Of a stretch of DNA of 64,000 nucleotides, positions 47,101-60,042 are shown one piece after another. The stretch's first letter is position 1. Every line of letters begins with the position of its first letter. Position numbers and translations under genes: made by a program. Origin of the DNA: Dicaeum eximium (taxonomy: Eukaryota; Chordata; Aves; Passeriformes; Dicaeidae); the NCBI GenBank assembly GCA_013396995.1, contig VWZP01010430.1, forward strand, positions 589,743-653,742, read 5' to 3'. The notes under the pieces are model-generated. The model had not been told where the DNA came from. It ran no database searches and was given only the letters and a program-made list of their open reading frames with translations.

Positions 47101-47689
47101 AAGCTTCCTGTCTTAAAATCCTACCCAGATTACCACTAAGAAATGCCTGCTTGCCAGCCTGCCTCTGAGGTTGCCCCTCTCCTCAGGTTTGATGAACTGT
47201 TTAAGAGCTCTCCTCCTCACCAGCAGCATCCCCCAACTCCAGAGCCCCTGGAGGGGCAATCACCATTTACCACCAGCCCAGGGGCCCTGAGGAGCAGTGG
47301 CAGAGGTCTCAGGTGTGTCACAGCAGTAAAGGAGCACCTTTCCCTCTCCCTCCAGCTCGCCCAGCCCTGCCCGTGCCTGCACAAGTGCACACACACACAG
47401 GGGCTGGCTCCTTGCAGAAGGGACAGGTGGCTTGTGTCCTCTCCAGGGGACACTGGGGACCACAACCAACCAAAATAAAGCCTTACCTCGATTTAGCCTT
47501 ACCTAAAGCCTTACCTTGATAAAGCCTAGCTTTTGTTAGACATCTGCAGACAGAATTTTAACAGGTGAAGGGAAAGAAAGTTAGTGTTGTAAAAATTAAT
47601 CAGTGTTTGATTTTCATGAGCCTGAGAGACAGAGAGGAGAATGTGATAGTTAGTTTTTCATGCTATTTCTGGACTCAAAGTAGTTTAAA
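44138..47689. other. Unannotated non-coding stretch
   Basis: An (ATTAC)n-like run lies at 44587-44630. The rest is mixed sequence without recognised repeats. Open frames at 44162-44431 and 46628-46882 have no family resemblance and lack paired splice signals. Confidence 0.5.
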
Positions 47690-47815
47690 AAAACCAGTTA
47701 TGCCCAAAGTTCAGAGTGGTTCCTTAAAGGAAAAACAGAAAGACATGAGTTTAGTTCAAGAAACTCATCTTAAAAGGAAGTTCTACATGTTGCAAGAAGC
47801 TTACAGTATGTAAGA
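47690..47815 (+). mobile_element. Possible LINE endonuclease relic
   Basis: In the + frame translation the words LKEKQKDMSLVQETHLKRK appear, resembling the QETHL motif at the start of L1/Tx1-type LINE endonuclease domains, where a run like YLKxxxxDIxxLQETHLK is usual. The glutamate of QETH is a catalytic residue in that family. Only about 20 residues match, the downstream DNA does not continue the domain, and a stop follows at 47811-47813. A chance resemblance is quite possible. Confidence 0.25.
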
Positions 47816-50800
47816 CAAGATATATTCTGCTAATTTGAACATGCTCTTTCACACCAAGCAGCACTAGAATTGTGCAGCCACAAAATAAGTTGCTTCCTCT
47901 GACATGAGCCCATTACCTCTACTACCTTTGTTCTTTTCCTCCACAGAATTGCCTTCTCCTTTAAAGCTCTGTGCAGTTCATCCCATTGCCTCGGTTCTTT
48001 TAACTTGCAGCAGTTTCAAGCAGCATCTGATGGAATTTTTTGTGTCATTTTCTTCACTCAGACATGGTCTAGGCTCAGCCCTCACCCAGGATCAGAAGGT
48101 GAAGCTCCCCTACATTACACTGAGCACTTCTGCAGTTTCTCCTGTTTCCTTGGGTCATGACACTGGTCATGTCCTGTGTCCCCAGGCTTCTCCTTCATTT
48201 CCAGCTGAGCTGAACTTGCAGCTACCCCATAAACCTCTCACATGTCTTCATCAGATGGCAGCTGGCATTTCCTATGTGCCAGCCAAGTTTTGATCTCGCT
48301 GACATGCACAGTGCTGTGTGTGAGCAGGAGCAAAGAAATGAGAAATACTTTTCCCTTTTGTTTTTACAGAAGTGCATGAGTCCTCCTGACCCACCAAATT
48401 CCCGCAGCACACAGGGCTGCAGTGCAGGGCTAGCAGTGGTCCAGTAGCTAGCTTGATCTTGGAGAAGAGCAGAGCTTTAGCTCTGAAAATCAAGTCTCTC
48501 ATGACTGGAGATTTTTTTTTTAACAAAGCAGACTTCAGGTAAGCTGGGAGATTTGGATTTGTTCAAGGCAGAGCTTGCAGCCACAGCCTTTCTCCTTTAG
48601 ACCAGAATCAAGTGCAGGTCCTGGCCTTGCCAGCCCAGGAGATCCTGCCTGCTCATCCTATGCAGAGAACCACAAACACTTCAGGAGATGTACCCTGTTC
48701 AGAGCACTGTACTTGGAGGTCAGAGTTTAGAAAGGGAAAAGATTTTAAACTGCTTCGTGTGTATTTAGAAATCTGTTTCTAAAGCTCCATATGAACTGTG
48801 TTAACTGAATTTTTTAGATGTTTTCTTCTCACCTCACTGAAAGCTGTAGCTAAGCAGTGGGTTCAGATCAGAGATGCTGTGTGCTCCAACCCCTGACATT
48901 CTGTGTGAGGCACAGCAGCACCTGGGCTCATGCTGGTGACTGCAAATTGGGGGCACCTTGTTGTGTCATCTTCCACTGGCCTTTTCCTGGAACACTGCCA
49001 GGCAGCACCTTGGAGCACCAGTGAAACTGAACTTTGAGCTTTGGCTCCCTGTTCCCATTGCTCTCCTCCAAAATCATCCCTAGGTGTACATACTCTTTAA
49101 TTCCTGGTGGCCCTGGGGTAGCTGCAGATAGATTTTTATAGCCCCAGGACCTGGCTTTCTGTGCTGAGTGGTCCCTCAGCTCTCCCTGCTTTGTATCCCG
49201 TTCTGGTTTTGCTGTAGGGAATGTGCCAGCAGGGATGGGCTGGAATCCTGCTGGGCCAGGAGCAGAGACCAATGCTGCTCTGTTTGTAAACACTTCAGGC
49301 TAAAATTAGCAGGACTCAGAAGAATCATTTATGAACTCCAAGCTCCCCCAGCCGTCCCGAGGAGCCCCTCAGGCTCTGGCCACGTGTGCCAGGTTTGGAC
49401 AGCCCCTGGCAGCTGCCCCTCCTCGTGCCAGCCCCACAGCCTGCACAGCACCAGGGATGGAGCACATTTCCAGCTGCACAACACCTGGAGAGACTGGAGA
49501 AGACCTTGCTCAGCTGGGATATTGTCCAGGAAAGGGTTTGGGGCTGGTTCAATGAGGGGAGGCAGAAACCCTGGCAGTGTGAGCAGCCCTGAGCAGCCCC
49601 GTGCTGTGCCAGGCCTGGGGAGAGCTGAGCCACGCTGGGACAGCAGCCAGGGAACATCAGAGAACATGAAACAGGCTGGGGGAGCCCCACGTGTCCCTTC
49701 CTTGAGCAGGTACAGACCATAAAACAGCCTGGGCTGTGTCTGCAGGGAACACAAGCAGAGGGGAGCAGTGCCCTGCTCAGACAATGGGTTCAGTACAATC
49801 CACGCTCCTCAGAAGAGGCCAAACGATCTCAATATGCCATGGCAACTAAGCCCAAGGCTTTGCAGGCCCTGAAGCAGCCACTTGGCTGCTCCAGTGCTCG
49901 AGGCACACACAGCTCTGACTCTGCTGGCCCCTCAGTGATGGATGTGGGAGCACCTGAGTTGGTGACAGGTGTGCCACCAGCCCCGGGGCAGGCACACCTG
50001 GGCAGCAGGGCACAGGGAGGCTGACGTGCCTGGGACCAGCCCAGGTGAGCGTGGCAAGAGCCCGGCACCCCCAGCTCACCAAACCCCACAGACCCTGTGA
50101 ACCCAGCTCTCACACGAGCCCAGAGCTCCCACACCTGGAAAGGATCTGCAGCTCCCTAAGAGAAGCAGTCAGTGTGACACAGGCACTTTTGGAAGAGCCA
50201 GGCCCTTTCCATGTGCAGTCAGGTTCCTGCCAACATTCCCATTCCTGTGCCCTTGGCAGGGCACACACGTGCACCGGGCCATGTCCACCAATACTCAGCT
50301 GCAGTTCATGGCCCCACAGCCTTTCCTGCGTGCAGAATACCCCACCCATGGAAACAGGAGCGTTACAGGAGTGGGAGGAAGCTCAGCACAAACAATGGCT
50401 GTGATCAAGCCCTGGAGCACGGGTGATCTGTGGGAAGTGCAAGACGGAGCAAAGACGGCAGGTGCTGCCCTGCCTGGGAGCTATTTATACCCGTGCAGTC
50501 ATCCACAAACACTTCTTGCTTCAGAATGCTTGCAGCATTCCTTTCAAAGGGAGAGGGGAGGTGTGGAGTGTGAAAGCACGGGCCAAGTCTGTAATTTTAA
50601 AGATAACGGAATTAAGTATTGCATAAAAATCCCACTGTAATATACAAAGAGGAGCAGCCTGACACAAAGTAAGAAATCACAACAAACAAGGAAATACATA
50701 ACAGGGGTGAGGGGAAAGGCACAAAAGGAGTGGAGGGGGAACAAAGAAAACATTTCTGTCTTGGAAAATACAAACCTTAGAGATCCAGGCTCTGCCAGGA

Positions 50801-53319
50801 TTTTGTCTTTTATATTTTTAAGGCAGGACTCCCTGCCTCCCACAAGAAGTAAATATATGTGGTAAACGAGGCTTGGCTGCCTGCTTCTGAGGGCTGAGTG
50901 ATGAACATGCCCAGCAGACACATCTGGGAGTTTTGGCCCCTAGGTGGGACCCCGGAGGTCAGGGGGTTACCCCTCAGCAGGCTCAGGGCTCCAGAGGAGC
51001 TGGGAGCTCTCCTTGGGCAGCACACTGGCCATGGGGCATGGCTCAGGCTGTGCCATCCTGCTCAGGAATCTGCTCTCACAGTCCCCCAAACCCGCCCAGC
51101 ACCCAGGCTTCAGTTCAGCTGGAAGTGAAAGCTGGAAACCACAGAGCACAGCCATTGTGGGAATCAGCACTCACAGCTGATGTGAGACCTTGTAAAGCCC
51201 AGCACTAATCCCTTACACACTTACACACTCTCCTGGAGCCTGGGGGAGCAGAGATGGCAGCACAGACTGAGCCCTGCACCCACCTGCAGCCAGGTGTCCT
51301 TTCAGAGAGCCCGGCACTGCCCCCCTGGCTCCTGTGCCCCTGGAGGGGATGGTTTGCAGCTCTGCTGGGTCTGGCTCAGAGCCCAGCTCGAGGGTGTCAC
51401 TCAGCACACACTCACACTCACACTCACGCAGTGTGACAGAAAGGTCAGCACCCACCTCATTTACATCTCAGCTCAGAGGCGCTCACAAGGGTAAGGAAAG
51501 CAAGTGGAGCTGAATGTCACCTGTTCTTTGTAGTCTTCATCCTAGACTGGCACACTTCCCTTAAACTGAATGGAAACTTCTGTGCTAAAGCTGGCAAATT
51601 CACCAAAAATCCTCCTCCTCGTGTTCTGTTATTACAGCCCTGCAGTTTTCAATTGCTCCTCAAACTCGGTTCTTGTAGGCACGAATTGCATCACTACCAA
51701 TTATTTTCCTTGGAGTACCAATCATCACAGTCACTGTGTCATAACTAAGGCAATATTACAACTCTCAGAAGTGATTTAGGGAAATAAAGCAGATCTGATT
51801 AGCAGGCATCTCCTTTGAAGCAAACTACACAAGTCATTAATCATAAAAGTTTCTAATTCCAGAAATGAGTTAACTGAACTATAATGGGACAAACAGCTTT
51901 TAAAAGCTGCCACCATGAGACTGTCTGCACTGGACTGGGAGAGTGCTGTAAAATTACTGATTTCATTACCTGTCCCAGGAAACGCTCTGCCAGCAGCAGC
52001 CTGAGCAATCGAAAACACCTCCACATTCCTTTCAAAAGTCCACTTGTTTATGGTCCCTTCCAGAGCAGGATTTCTGTGGTTTTGCCCCTGGGGCACCAGC
52101 AGGGTCAGAACCCCTTCCCAGCCAAAGCAGCCCCTGTAAAGCAGAAAGCCCAAACACCAGAGATGTGCAGGGCCAGCTGCTCTGCTCTGGGACCAGCCCA
52201 AACCTGCAGAGGGGCTGGGATCAGCAACCCCAGGGACTTCAGCCCTCTGGATTTAAATGAATCTGACAATAAACTGCTTAAGGATCTTTTTGCTGTGTTA
52301 ATCAGTACAACGTAGTGTCATATTTGGTTTTCTCATTAGAAGATAATTAAGGGAAACAGTGGCAGCCAATAACTGGAAAAGGGGGAATTGAATCAGCTAA
52401 AAACTCCCTTCCTTGAGCAAAAAGTTGGATACACCTGTATTTACTGACATCTAGTGTGGCAAGATAATGCCTCCTGAGAAACAGTTCCAGTGCTGCTCCT
52501 GGCAGTGAAGCACTGAGAACATTTCCCATTAAGAATACCTGGAGGGGCTCCTTCTTCCTGAGGAGAGATGAACTGAGAGCTCTCCACTAATGACTTGTGA
52601 TTCACTTCCTCAGCTCCTCGGTAATGAAGTGCTGTTGTGTTCTCTTCCACCAGTGAAGCACCTTCTCCCTCATCTCCAGTACACAATCTCAGGTTTTTCC
52701 CTTTCCTTACTTAGTCAGAGCTTAAAAATGCCATCACACTGTCTGAGTAGCTTTGATCCCCGAGAAAAACAGGTTCTTTCTAGAAGAAATATTTGCCCTA
52801 CAAACTCACTGTTTCAACTGTACTGGGAATTCAGGGTGATCATCAAGGACATTGGACCAGCACCCACCTGCAGGAAATCCTCCAAATTTAACGCAGAGGC
52901 ACGTGAGAAAGTGAGTAAAGGTGGTATTCTGTGTGAGGAATTTTGTCTGAACAAAATGGGAAGACAGTAACTAACAGGCTATGGAGCTTTGGAGTTACAC
53001 ACTAAAGAAGTGTAGGACCTGGAAAATATAAAAGCTAAAATCCTAAGGCATCACTAGAACAAGCAGGGCTGGATCTAAACCACGTAAGGCTTTCAGTTTT
53101 AACAAAATATCACGTCTAGCACAAGAAGATGCTCTAGAAGGGCTGTGCAGGCGCTCAGGAGATGCTGAACAGGTCACAAGAGCATGGTCTGTGCTCCCAG
53201 ATGTCAGAAGTGTTCAGACCCGAGGTCTGGCCCATCTCAGCATCCTCCCCACATTCTGTTAACGATGCCTTTGTCACTACAGATTAAAGAGCAGTGGATC
53301 AACTCTCATAGAAGCCTCT
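47816..53319. other. Unannotated non-coding stretch
   Basis: No exon, RNA gene or named repeat recognised. GC-rich patches occur at 49.3-50.3 and 50.9-51.4 kb, with a short (CACACT)n run at 51405-51428. AT-rich, quiet sequence at 51.6-52.0 kb. Confidence 0.5.
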
Positions 53320-53436
53320 TGCCCTGTTCCCCCTTCCCAAACCTTCCCTTCCCAAACCTTCCCTTCCCAAACCTTCCCAAACCTTCCCTTCCCAAACCTT
53401 CCCAAACCTTCCCTTCCCAAACCTTCCCAAACCTTC
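53320..53436. repeat. 10/15-bp pyrimidine-rich minisatellite
   Basis: CCCTTCCCAAACCTT (15 bp) and CCCAAACCTT (10 bp) units mix for about nine units. The core CTTCCCAAACC also forms the array at 60.0 kb. Confidence 0.93.
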
Positions 53437-54009
53437 TCACAGACCCAGGTCCCGAGGGTGCTGCTGTGCCCTGGCAGAGTCCCCTGGCCCAGGGACACGC
53501 GGAGTGTGGCAGCTCTCAGCCCTGAGTCCCTTTGTTAGCTGCTCTTCCAGGCTGGGATTGTAGGAAATATGAATTACGATCCTGCAAGTTCCCAAACGTC
53601 CTTTGAACCACAAATCAAGCTGAAGATGTGAGCTGTGTTGCAGAATGATGCAGCAGACAGAAGAAGGAGTAAAGGTGTTCTGTGTCCCGTGCACAGCTGA
53701 GTTCCTTTGGCCAGCCCCTTTCTTGGGCTGCAGAGACAAACTCCCCTCTGTATGAGCTGTGGGCTCTGTGGGGCACCACGCTCCTCCCGCAGCACAGCAC
53801 CTGCTCTGCTCAGCCCTGGGGCTGTGACAGTCCCTTGGTCTGAGATGGTCATTGCTGGACACTCTCTGATCCCTGCTGCCAGCAGGAACATCCCAATTCC
53901 AGCCCCGAGGAGAAGAGCACAGAGGGAAAGGTGATGGGGCTGTGCCAGCTGGGGGAGAGGAGGAAGGAGCTGCCTGTTCTCCCTCCTCCAGCTGATCTGC
54001 TGGAGCTCA
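53437..54009. other. Unannotated non-coding stretch
   Basis: GC-rich sequence with overlapping short open frames on both strands and nothing recognisable. Confidence 0.5.
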
Positions 54010-54290
54010 GCAGCCACAATTAGCGCTAGATTAGGGTTTTTAATGGGCTAACTACCTGCCGTGTAGGCTGGACCCGACTTTCAGGTACCCTAATCACGGA
54101 GATGAAAGGGGGTTTTTTGTCCATCTGTGTCGAAGGGAGTTTTGGATCCATTAGCAATTATGATAATGGATCTCAGAGAATTAATTGCTCCTTTGCCCAA
54201 ATCATAGACAAGTTTGCTGTAAAAATTAATTACTCGGCATATACAATACGCTTAACAGTTGAGTAATAAGCTAATTTTCAGAGAATCCAC
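54010..54290. promoter_or_regulatory. Strong candidate conserved non-coding element
   Basis: About 280 bp that differs sharply from its GC-rich, repeat-prone neighbours. It is AT-rich but non-repetitive, keeps CpGs (TAGCGCTAG, CTAATCACGGAG, TGTCGAAGG, TACTCGGCAT), and carries homeodomain cores including TAATTA at 54227-54232 plus AGCAATTATGATAATGG and GAATTAATTGC. CCTTTGCCC resembles an SOX/TCF-type word. This texture is typical of ultraconserved developmental enhancers. No function is shown by sequence alone. Confidence 0.42.
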
Positions 54291-54677
54291 AGAGGGCCCC
54301 CCAGTCTCCCAACTTCTCAGAGTAGTTTCTGAATACCCAGTGAAAAGTCACTCAGCTGCCGTTGTCCTGCAATTCCTTTCCCGTGACATTTGACAGCCCC
54401 AAAACACCTGACCTGGCACTTGACAGCTCAAGACCCAGCAAAACAAACAGCCCAGGAAGGTCCAGGGGAGTTAAAATAAACCACTCTCCCAAAAATCATC
54501 CCAGCCAGGCCATTCCCTGCTCCCACAGCGCTGCTGCTTTCCCAGGGCTGTGTCTGGTGCTAGGTGAGGATGTGCCAGCGAGCAGAGCAGGATCAGAAGA
54601 TCAAAGCCCTCTGCTCTGCTCTCTCTGCTCCCAGGAGCATTCTCTGTCCCCAGGTGTGCCCAGGGAAGGAAAGGGCC

Positions 54678-54831
54678 AGCTGTGCTGTCACAGGGTCAAC
54701 AGCTGTGCTGTCACAGGGTCACCAGCTGTGCTGTCACAGGGTCACCAGCTGTGCTGTCACAGGGTCAACAGCTGTGCTGTCACAGGGTCACCAGCTGTGC
54801 TGTCACAGGGTCACCCAGCTGTGCTGTCACC
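54678..54831. repeat. 23-bp minisatellite, about 6.5 copies
   Basis: The unit is AGCTGTGCTGTCACAGGGTC plus ACC or AAC. The ACC and AAC forms are interspersed. A separate two-copy repeat of GTGCTCCCAGCTCCCACCCT type follows at about 54895-54960. Confidence 0.95.
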
Positions 54832-55478
54832 CAACCCCAAAGCTCCTCGCTCAGCTCAGCCCTCTCTGTTCCCCCAGCCCAGGGGGCTCCCTGTGCCCGG
54901 CTGTGCCTCCAGCTCCCACCCTCACCTGGGCTGTGCTCCCAGCTCCCACCCTCACCTGGCTGTGCCCGTCTCTGTGCTCTGCCCACGCAGCAGGCTTTGC
55001 TCCTGGCACCTGCAGCCAGCCAACGTTTTGCAACCTCTGCTGTTTTCACCAAATTGTTCGGCAGCAGAGGACAGCAGGCTCACAACGTGACATTTCTCCT
55101 TAGCAAAGCAGACTGAACATTTGCATAGAATGTTTGCAAGCAACCTAATTATCTCTCGTGAGCAGCCTCCCACCGTCAGGGAGCCCAGTGACTGATGCTG
55201 TGTGCTCCTCTTGCCTGCCCCAAAAGCAGAGTCAAAGTTTCACTTACATTAGCACAAAGTTTCACTTACATCAGCACAAAGGTGTTGGTTTTGACCAGGA
55301 TCTGAATGCTTTTGCCAAATGCCCATGATAAGCTGAATGCTTTCTGTGCATGCATGAGCACAGGACAGTTCATCTCCTCAGGTGTGTGAGATGATCACTT
55401 CAGAAGGAGGGGGATGCTTGGCCGTTTTTAGGAGTGTTTTGTGCAGCTATCAGCAGCCCCTGCACATTTCTTGCACTA
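54832..55478. other. Unannotated non-coding stretch
   Basis: Apart from the two-copy repeat near 54.9 kb and a short doubled AAAGTTTCACTTACAT word near 55235-55278, nothing was recognised. Confidence 0.5.
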
Positions 55479-55621
55479 GCTGAGATATCAAAGGTGTTTT
55501 ATAGCTTTGAGCAGCACAGGTAACTCTGTGCAGGAAGCCCACCCAAAGGGCTGAAATGTTAAAGGTGTTTTGTAGCCCTGAGCAGCACAGGTAGCTCTGT
55601 GCAGGAAGCCCACCCAAAGGG
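55479..55621. repeat. 72-bp tandem duplication
   Basis: GAGCAGCACAGGTARCTCTG, TGCAGGAAGCCCACCCAAAG and AAAGGTGTTTTRTAGC occur twice, about 72 bp apart, with some ten differences. This is an older duplication than most in the window. Confidence 0.88.
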
Positions 55622-55667
55622 AGGCACGGGCACTGTGGGTGGGGATGGAAATGAGAGGAGCCAGGCA

Positions 55668-55828
55668 GGCACAGCTGGGAGAGGGCACAGGGACACAGCT
55701 GGGACAGGGCACAGGGACACAGCTGGGACAGGGCACAGGCACACAGCTGGGGAGAGGGCACAGGGACACAGCTGGGGACAGGGCACAGGGACACAGCTGG
55801 GACAGGGCACAGGGACACAGCTGGGAGG
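55668..55828. repeat. 24-26-bp minisatellite, about 6.5 copies
   Basis: The unit is CACAGCTGGGACAGGGCACA plus GGGA, with GGAGAGGG and GGGGACAGGG length variants. Each unit holds a CAGCTG. It shares the CACAGGGACACAG core with the arrays at 16.7 and 35.0 kb. Confidence 0.95.
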
Positions 55829-58658
55829 GCAGCTGGCCCTGCACAGCTCCCCAGAGCCACCCTGGCCGTGCTCTGCCTGGTTCCTGCCCGTTCAGTGGGA
55901 GCTGAGCAGCCAAACACCGGCTGGGGATCCTCACTGGCTGTGGCAGCAGCACAGGGCTCAAAGGGCTGCCCCAAGGATGGAAATCCTTCTGCAAGGAGGG
56001 CCAGGGCTCAGCTGCCCTGGCTGCCAGTGGGAACAGCCCTAAACTAATGCTCAGCATATCTAGAGGGAAAAAATAAAGCCAACAAGCCCCCCCAAACAGA
56101 AAAACAGCACCTTCCTATTAGTAAAAATTACAATTTTTAACACAAAACTTCCCTTTGCTGATGGGTTTCATGACTGCTTTGCCAGATGCAGGTGCTTTTA
56201 GCAGCAAGATGATCCACAAGAAGTCAACAACCAATCTAAATGTTAATCTAACCTCCCCTTAGAAAATTAATCTGTTTTAAAAGTACAGAACAGCCTGGCT
56301 CAGTTATTTTCTTCACCTTCTCGGTGCCCTTGAGTGTGCACAATTTATACAAGGAAACAGCATTTTCAATTTCTTGTGGACATATGTTATACAACCTCAG
56401 AGAAGAATGCTGGAAATGATCATCTCTGAGGAGCATGGGGCTTCCATCTGGCACCGTTTTGATTTGAGACTGACAAAAATACCGAGCAGAACTGCACAGA
56501 AATCACTGAGACTGCTCATGGCCCAAATGGTGTCTTCTGGGGGGGAAGACGGGAAGAAAAAGTATAAAGATAATGAAAATCAGACGATCTGCCAAGGGGC
56601 ATTTAAAATAGAAAAAGGGAGATTTGTGTTTTGGCTTGTGCCTCTTTTTCCCTGTGCTGTGAGTGCTCTGGTTCCTGCTGCAGGGAGCCACACAAATCTT
56701 TTCCTTGAGTTTTATTCACAGGAGGTGGGGAAATCACATTTGCCAAAGGAAGACAGGTCAGGATTAAAAGCAAGAAATATGTTGGTTTGGTCCCAGAAAA
56801 TTCAGTAGCAAAGAACCCCATCAGAAACCTTCAGTTCTGCTTTGGCTCACGTCATGTGCAATTGAAATTTTCACCCATTTGAAAACCATAAACACTATCA
56901 GTTTAATAGAGAATTAAAAATGAAATAATAATTTTAAAAGGCAGGGAAAGAGAGATCACATGGGAAATTATCACATGGTGCTACTACCCACAGATAACTG
57001 CTTGAAGTGGATCCTGATTGCAGAACACTTGAAAACAAACAAATACAGCCATATAATTCTTAACCATCACAGGAGAAGGTTTTACAGCTCTGTGGCTCAA
57101 GAGAGAGAAGAGATTTTGGTGAAGCTTTTACAGCACTCTGCCCCTTACTCATGTCCAGCCAACTGCAGTTTTATGTGTCAGGAAGTTGATTAATGGGCTA
57201 AGTATCTCACGTAACAGAGAAAAAGATTTGGCAAAAATTAACTTCTTGCAGTGAAAGCCAGTGTGTGGGCTGCACCATCAAACTTTTACAGACTTCCAAA
57301 CGTCAGCCAGACTGGCAAGACCTTTTAGTGTAACCTAGGATATTTATTTCTGAGGAAACACTCAGATTTATCTCACAGTGGGGCTTTAAAAGGAAGAACG
57401 AGCTGCTTTCCTGGGGCTCCACATAGCCTGGTATGGCCTGTTCCCTCCACTCTGCCTCTGGCTGGAGGGATGAGGAGTTTTTGTATCTTTTGAGCAATTT
57501 TCTTAAGTTAAGACTGTGCTCTCCAGCCAGAAAACATCAGAGGAAGGCAGCCTGTGCCCTGAGCTGTGGCTGGGGAGGGAGGGAGGGAGACCCAGGGCCT
57601 TTATCCCAGCTGGGCAGTGGGTCAGTGTCTGACCAGCACAGGGGTAAAACACCTCCAGAAAGCTCAGCTGGAAGCAGCTTTGAAACTTCCCAGAAGCAGC
57701 TTTAAAACTTCCCAGCACTGCTCTCAGAGCCTCAGCTGCTCTGCCTCAGAGATCTCTCCCAGACTGCAGGTGCTGCTTCAGAACATCCACAGAAATGTAG
57801 ACAAGCTTTAAGCACCATGTTTAAAGGAAATATTCAGCTGTTAAATGCCTCAGCTGTCTACCTCTCTGCAGAGAAGGATGCAAATTTCTGAGTCTAGGCA
57901 GTTTCCCAAAAAAGGCAAATTCCTGTCTGGCACTGTTACTGTCAAGTTCTAGGAAATATTTCTCTTTCTCTGAGATCTGGTAAACTCAATCCAGGGGAGA
58001 ATTTAATCTCACACTAATTTTTCATTTGGCTCAGCTCAACAGACCCTGCACCTCTCCCTTTCAGCCACCTAGCAGCTCTTGAAGACATATCCAAGTCACA
58101 GAAATGTGGGGAAAAGGTGTAAATCAGGCATGGCACAGAAGGGGATGGGGCCTTGCTTTCCACAGCCCTGGGGAAAAAGCAGAACAGCAGTGCAGGTGTG
58201 CTGGTGTGAGTGCCACGCAGCAGTGGGCATGGGGGAACCAGAAAGGCAAAACCCAGAGCAGCCTGGTGCCAACTCTGGCTCCAGAGCACCCAGAGCTCTG
58301 CACACCCTCTGTCAGTCTGTGCCCCTTCCTTCTGCTGCACAGCTGTGGCAATGAAAGCAAACAATCCTTACTCCATCCTGCTCAGTTCCTGATTTTACAG
58401 AGCTGCAGGTTAGATTTATACAGACTAAATGTTGATAGATCCTAAATATCTGCCAGTGGTTCCTCAAGGAGAACAAGAGATCTCTGAATGAACACGCTGT
58501 AGGACCAAAGTCATGAGGCTGCAAAGAGCATCAGGGTAAGATCTTAGAGGGAAAAATCCTCCAAACTGCGTGAAAACAAACTTCTTAATTGGTGAAAACC
58601 ACAGCTGGGAAACATCCCAGGCAGCTGTTCTTCAGCTATCTGGAGCCCTGCCAAGCCT
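55829..58658. other. Unannotated non-coding stretch
   Basis: No recognised gene or named repeat. AT-rich 56.05-56.3 and 56.85-57.1 kb. A GGGA-type short run lies near 57570-57590. Confidence 0.5.
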
Positions 58659-59186
58659 TATACATATGTATAAATATACATACATATACATAGATATAGA
58701 TATATATACATGTACATATATATATATACACATATATATATATACACACACACATACACACACATACATATATATATACATACATATACATATATATAGA
58801 TATATATACATGTACATATATATACACACATATATATATACACACACACACACACACATACATATATATATACATACATATACATATATATAGATATATA
58901 TACATGTACATATATATACACACATATATATATACACACACACACACATACATATATATATACATACATATAGATATATATACATGTACATATATATACA
59001 CATACATATATATATATACACACATACACACACATACATATATATATACATACATATACATATATATAGATATATATACATGTACATATATATATATACA
59101 CACACATACACACACACACATATATATACATCTATATACATGTACATATATATATATACACACACATACACACATACATATATATG
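58659..59186. repeat. Compound TA/CA microsatellite with a repeated 80-100-bp pattern
   Basis: The whole stretch consists of TA, CA, ATAC and TAGA words. The landmark TAGATATATATACATGTACA recurs near 58696, 58798, 58890, 58970 and 59066, so blocks of roughly 80-100 bp have duplicated on top of the dinucleotide slippage. Open Tyr/Ile/His-rich frames on both strands are by-products. The alternating Y-R composition favours cruciform and Z-like structures. Confidence 0.95.
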
Positions 59187-60042
59187 AGCTGAGAACAAGT
59201 GTGCTGAATTCCTGCCAAGGGGCTGGTTTTGAGTTATAAGCCCCTAAAAGCAGTGATATGTACTGAAATTGCCCCTCAGCCATAACTGCTCTGGGGGCAC
59301 AGAGCACCGTGTCCCCCCCTCCCAGCCGGTGGGTGCTGCATCCCAGGAGCCAGGGCATCACTGGCACGGCTCTCCTGTCACCTGTGCTGTCAGGCTCAGC
59401 AGGGGCAGCAGCCCTGCAGCTCCACGGGCCTGGCACAGCATGATCATCCCTAAACATTTCCCTTTCAGCGCATACAGAAAGCTCGTTCTTAATCTCCTAA
59501 CATTTGCAAGGAAACCTTTAATCAGTAGCGAAAGCCAAACATTATCCAGCCTTTATTGACCTGCAATAACAGAGCACTGCTGCTACATTTCCCCCGTGCC
59601 TCTGCACAGGTTCCTTTGGCTCGATCTGCGCCTGGTGTTTATTCTTAGCTCACAGAGCTCACAGAGTTTGTATTATTGATTTGCTGTATTTCAGGTTCAA
59701 TCCCTTGGTGCCCCTCGCCCTGAATGAATTCAGTCAGAAGGAGTTAACACCTTTACTCCCGAGACACAAACACGGTGGGGGTTTACAGAGCCCCATCACT
59801 CTGCCAGTGCCCACACATTACCTGGGAGGTGTCAAACTGCAGCAGTGCCGGGATTTACACCAGAAAAGCATTCACCGCGGGAGTCTGCTCCCGGCACAGG
59901 AAAAGGGGATGGCTCAGAACGGGAGGGTGAAAAGGCACAGCAGAGAGATGCCCCGGGCTGGGAGCAGCCCCTTTCCTGCTGGCCACACCTGGGCTAGCAG
60001 CCTGCGGGCAGGTGCAGCCTCTGCAGCACCGCGCCGGGTCTT
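59187..60042. other. Unannotated non-coding stretch
   Basis: The open frame that enters the next array from this side has no protein-family resemblance. Nothing else recognised. Confidence 0.5.

Noticed and set aside
58632..59457. Tyr/Ile/Val/Cys-rich frame of 273 codons
   Set aside because: Translation of the TA/CA microsatellite.
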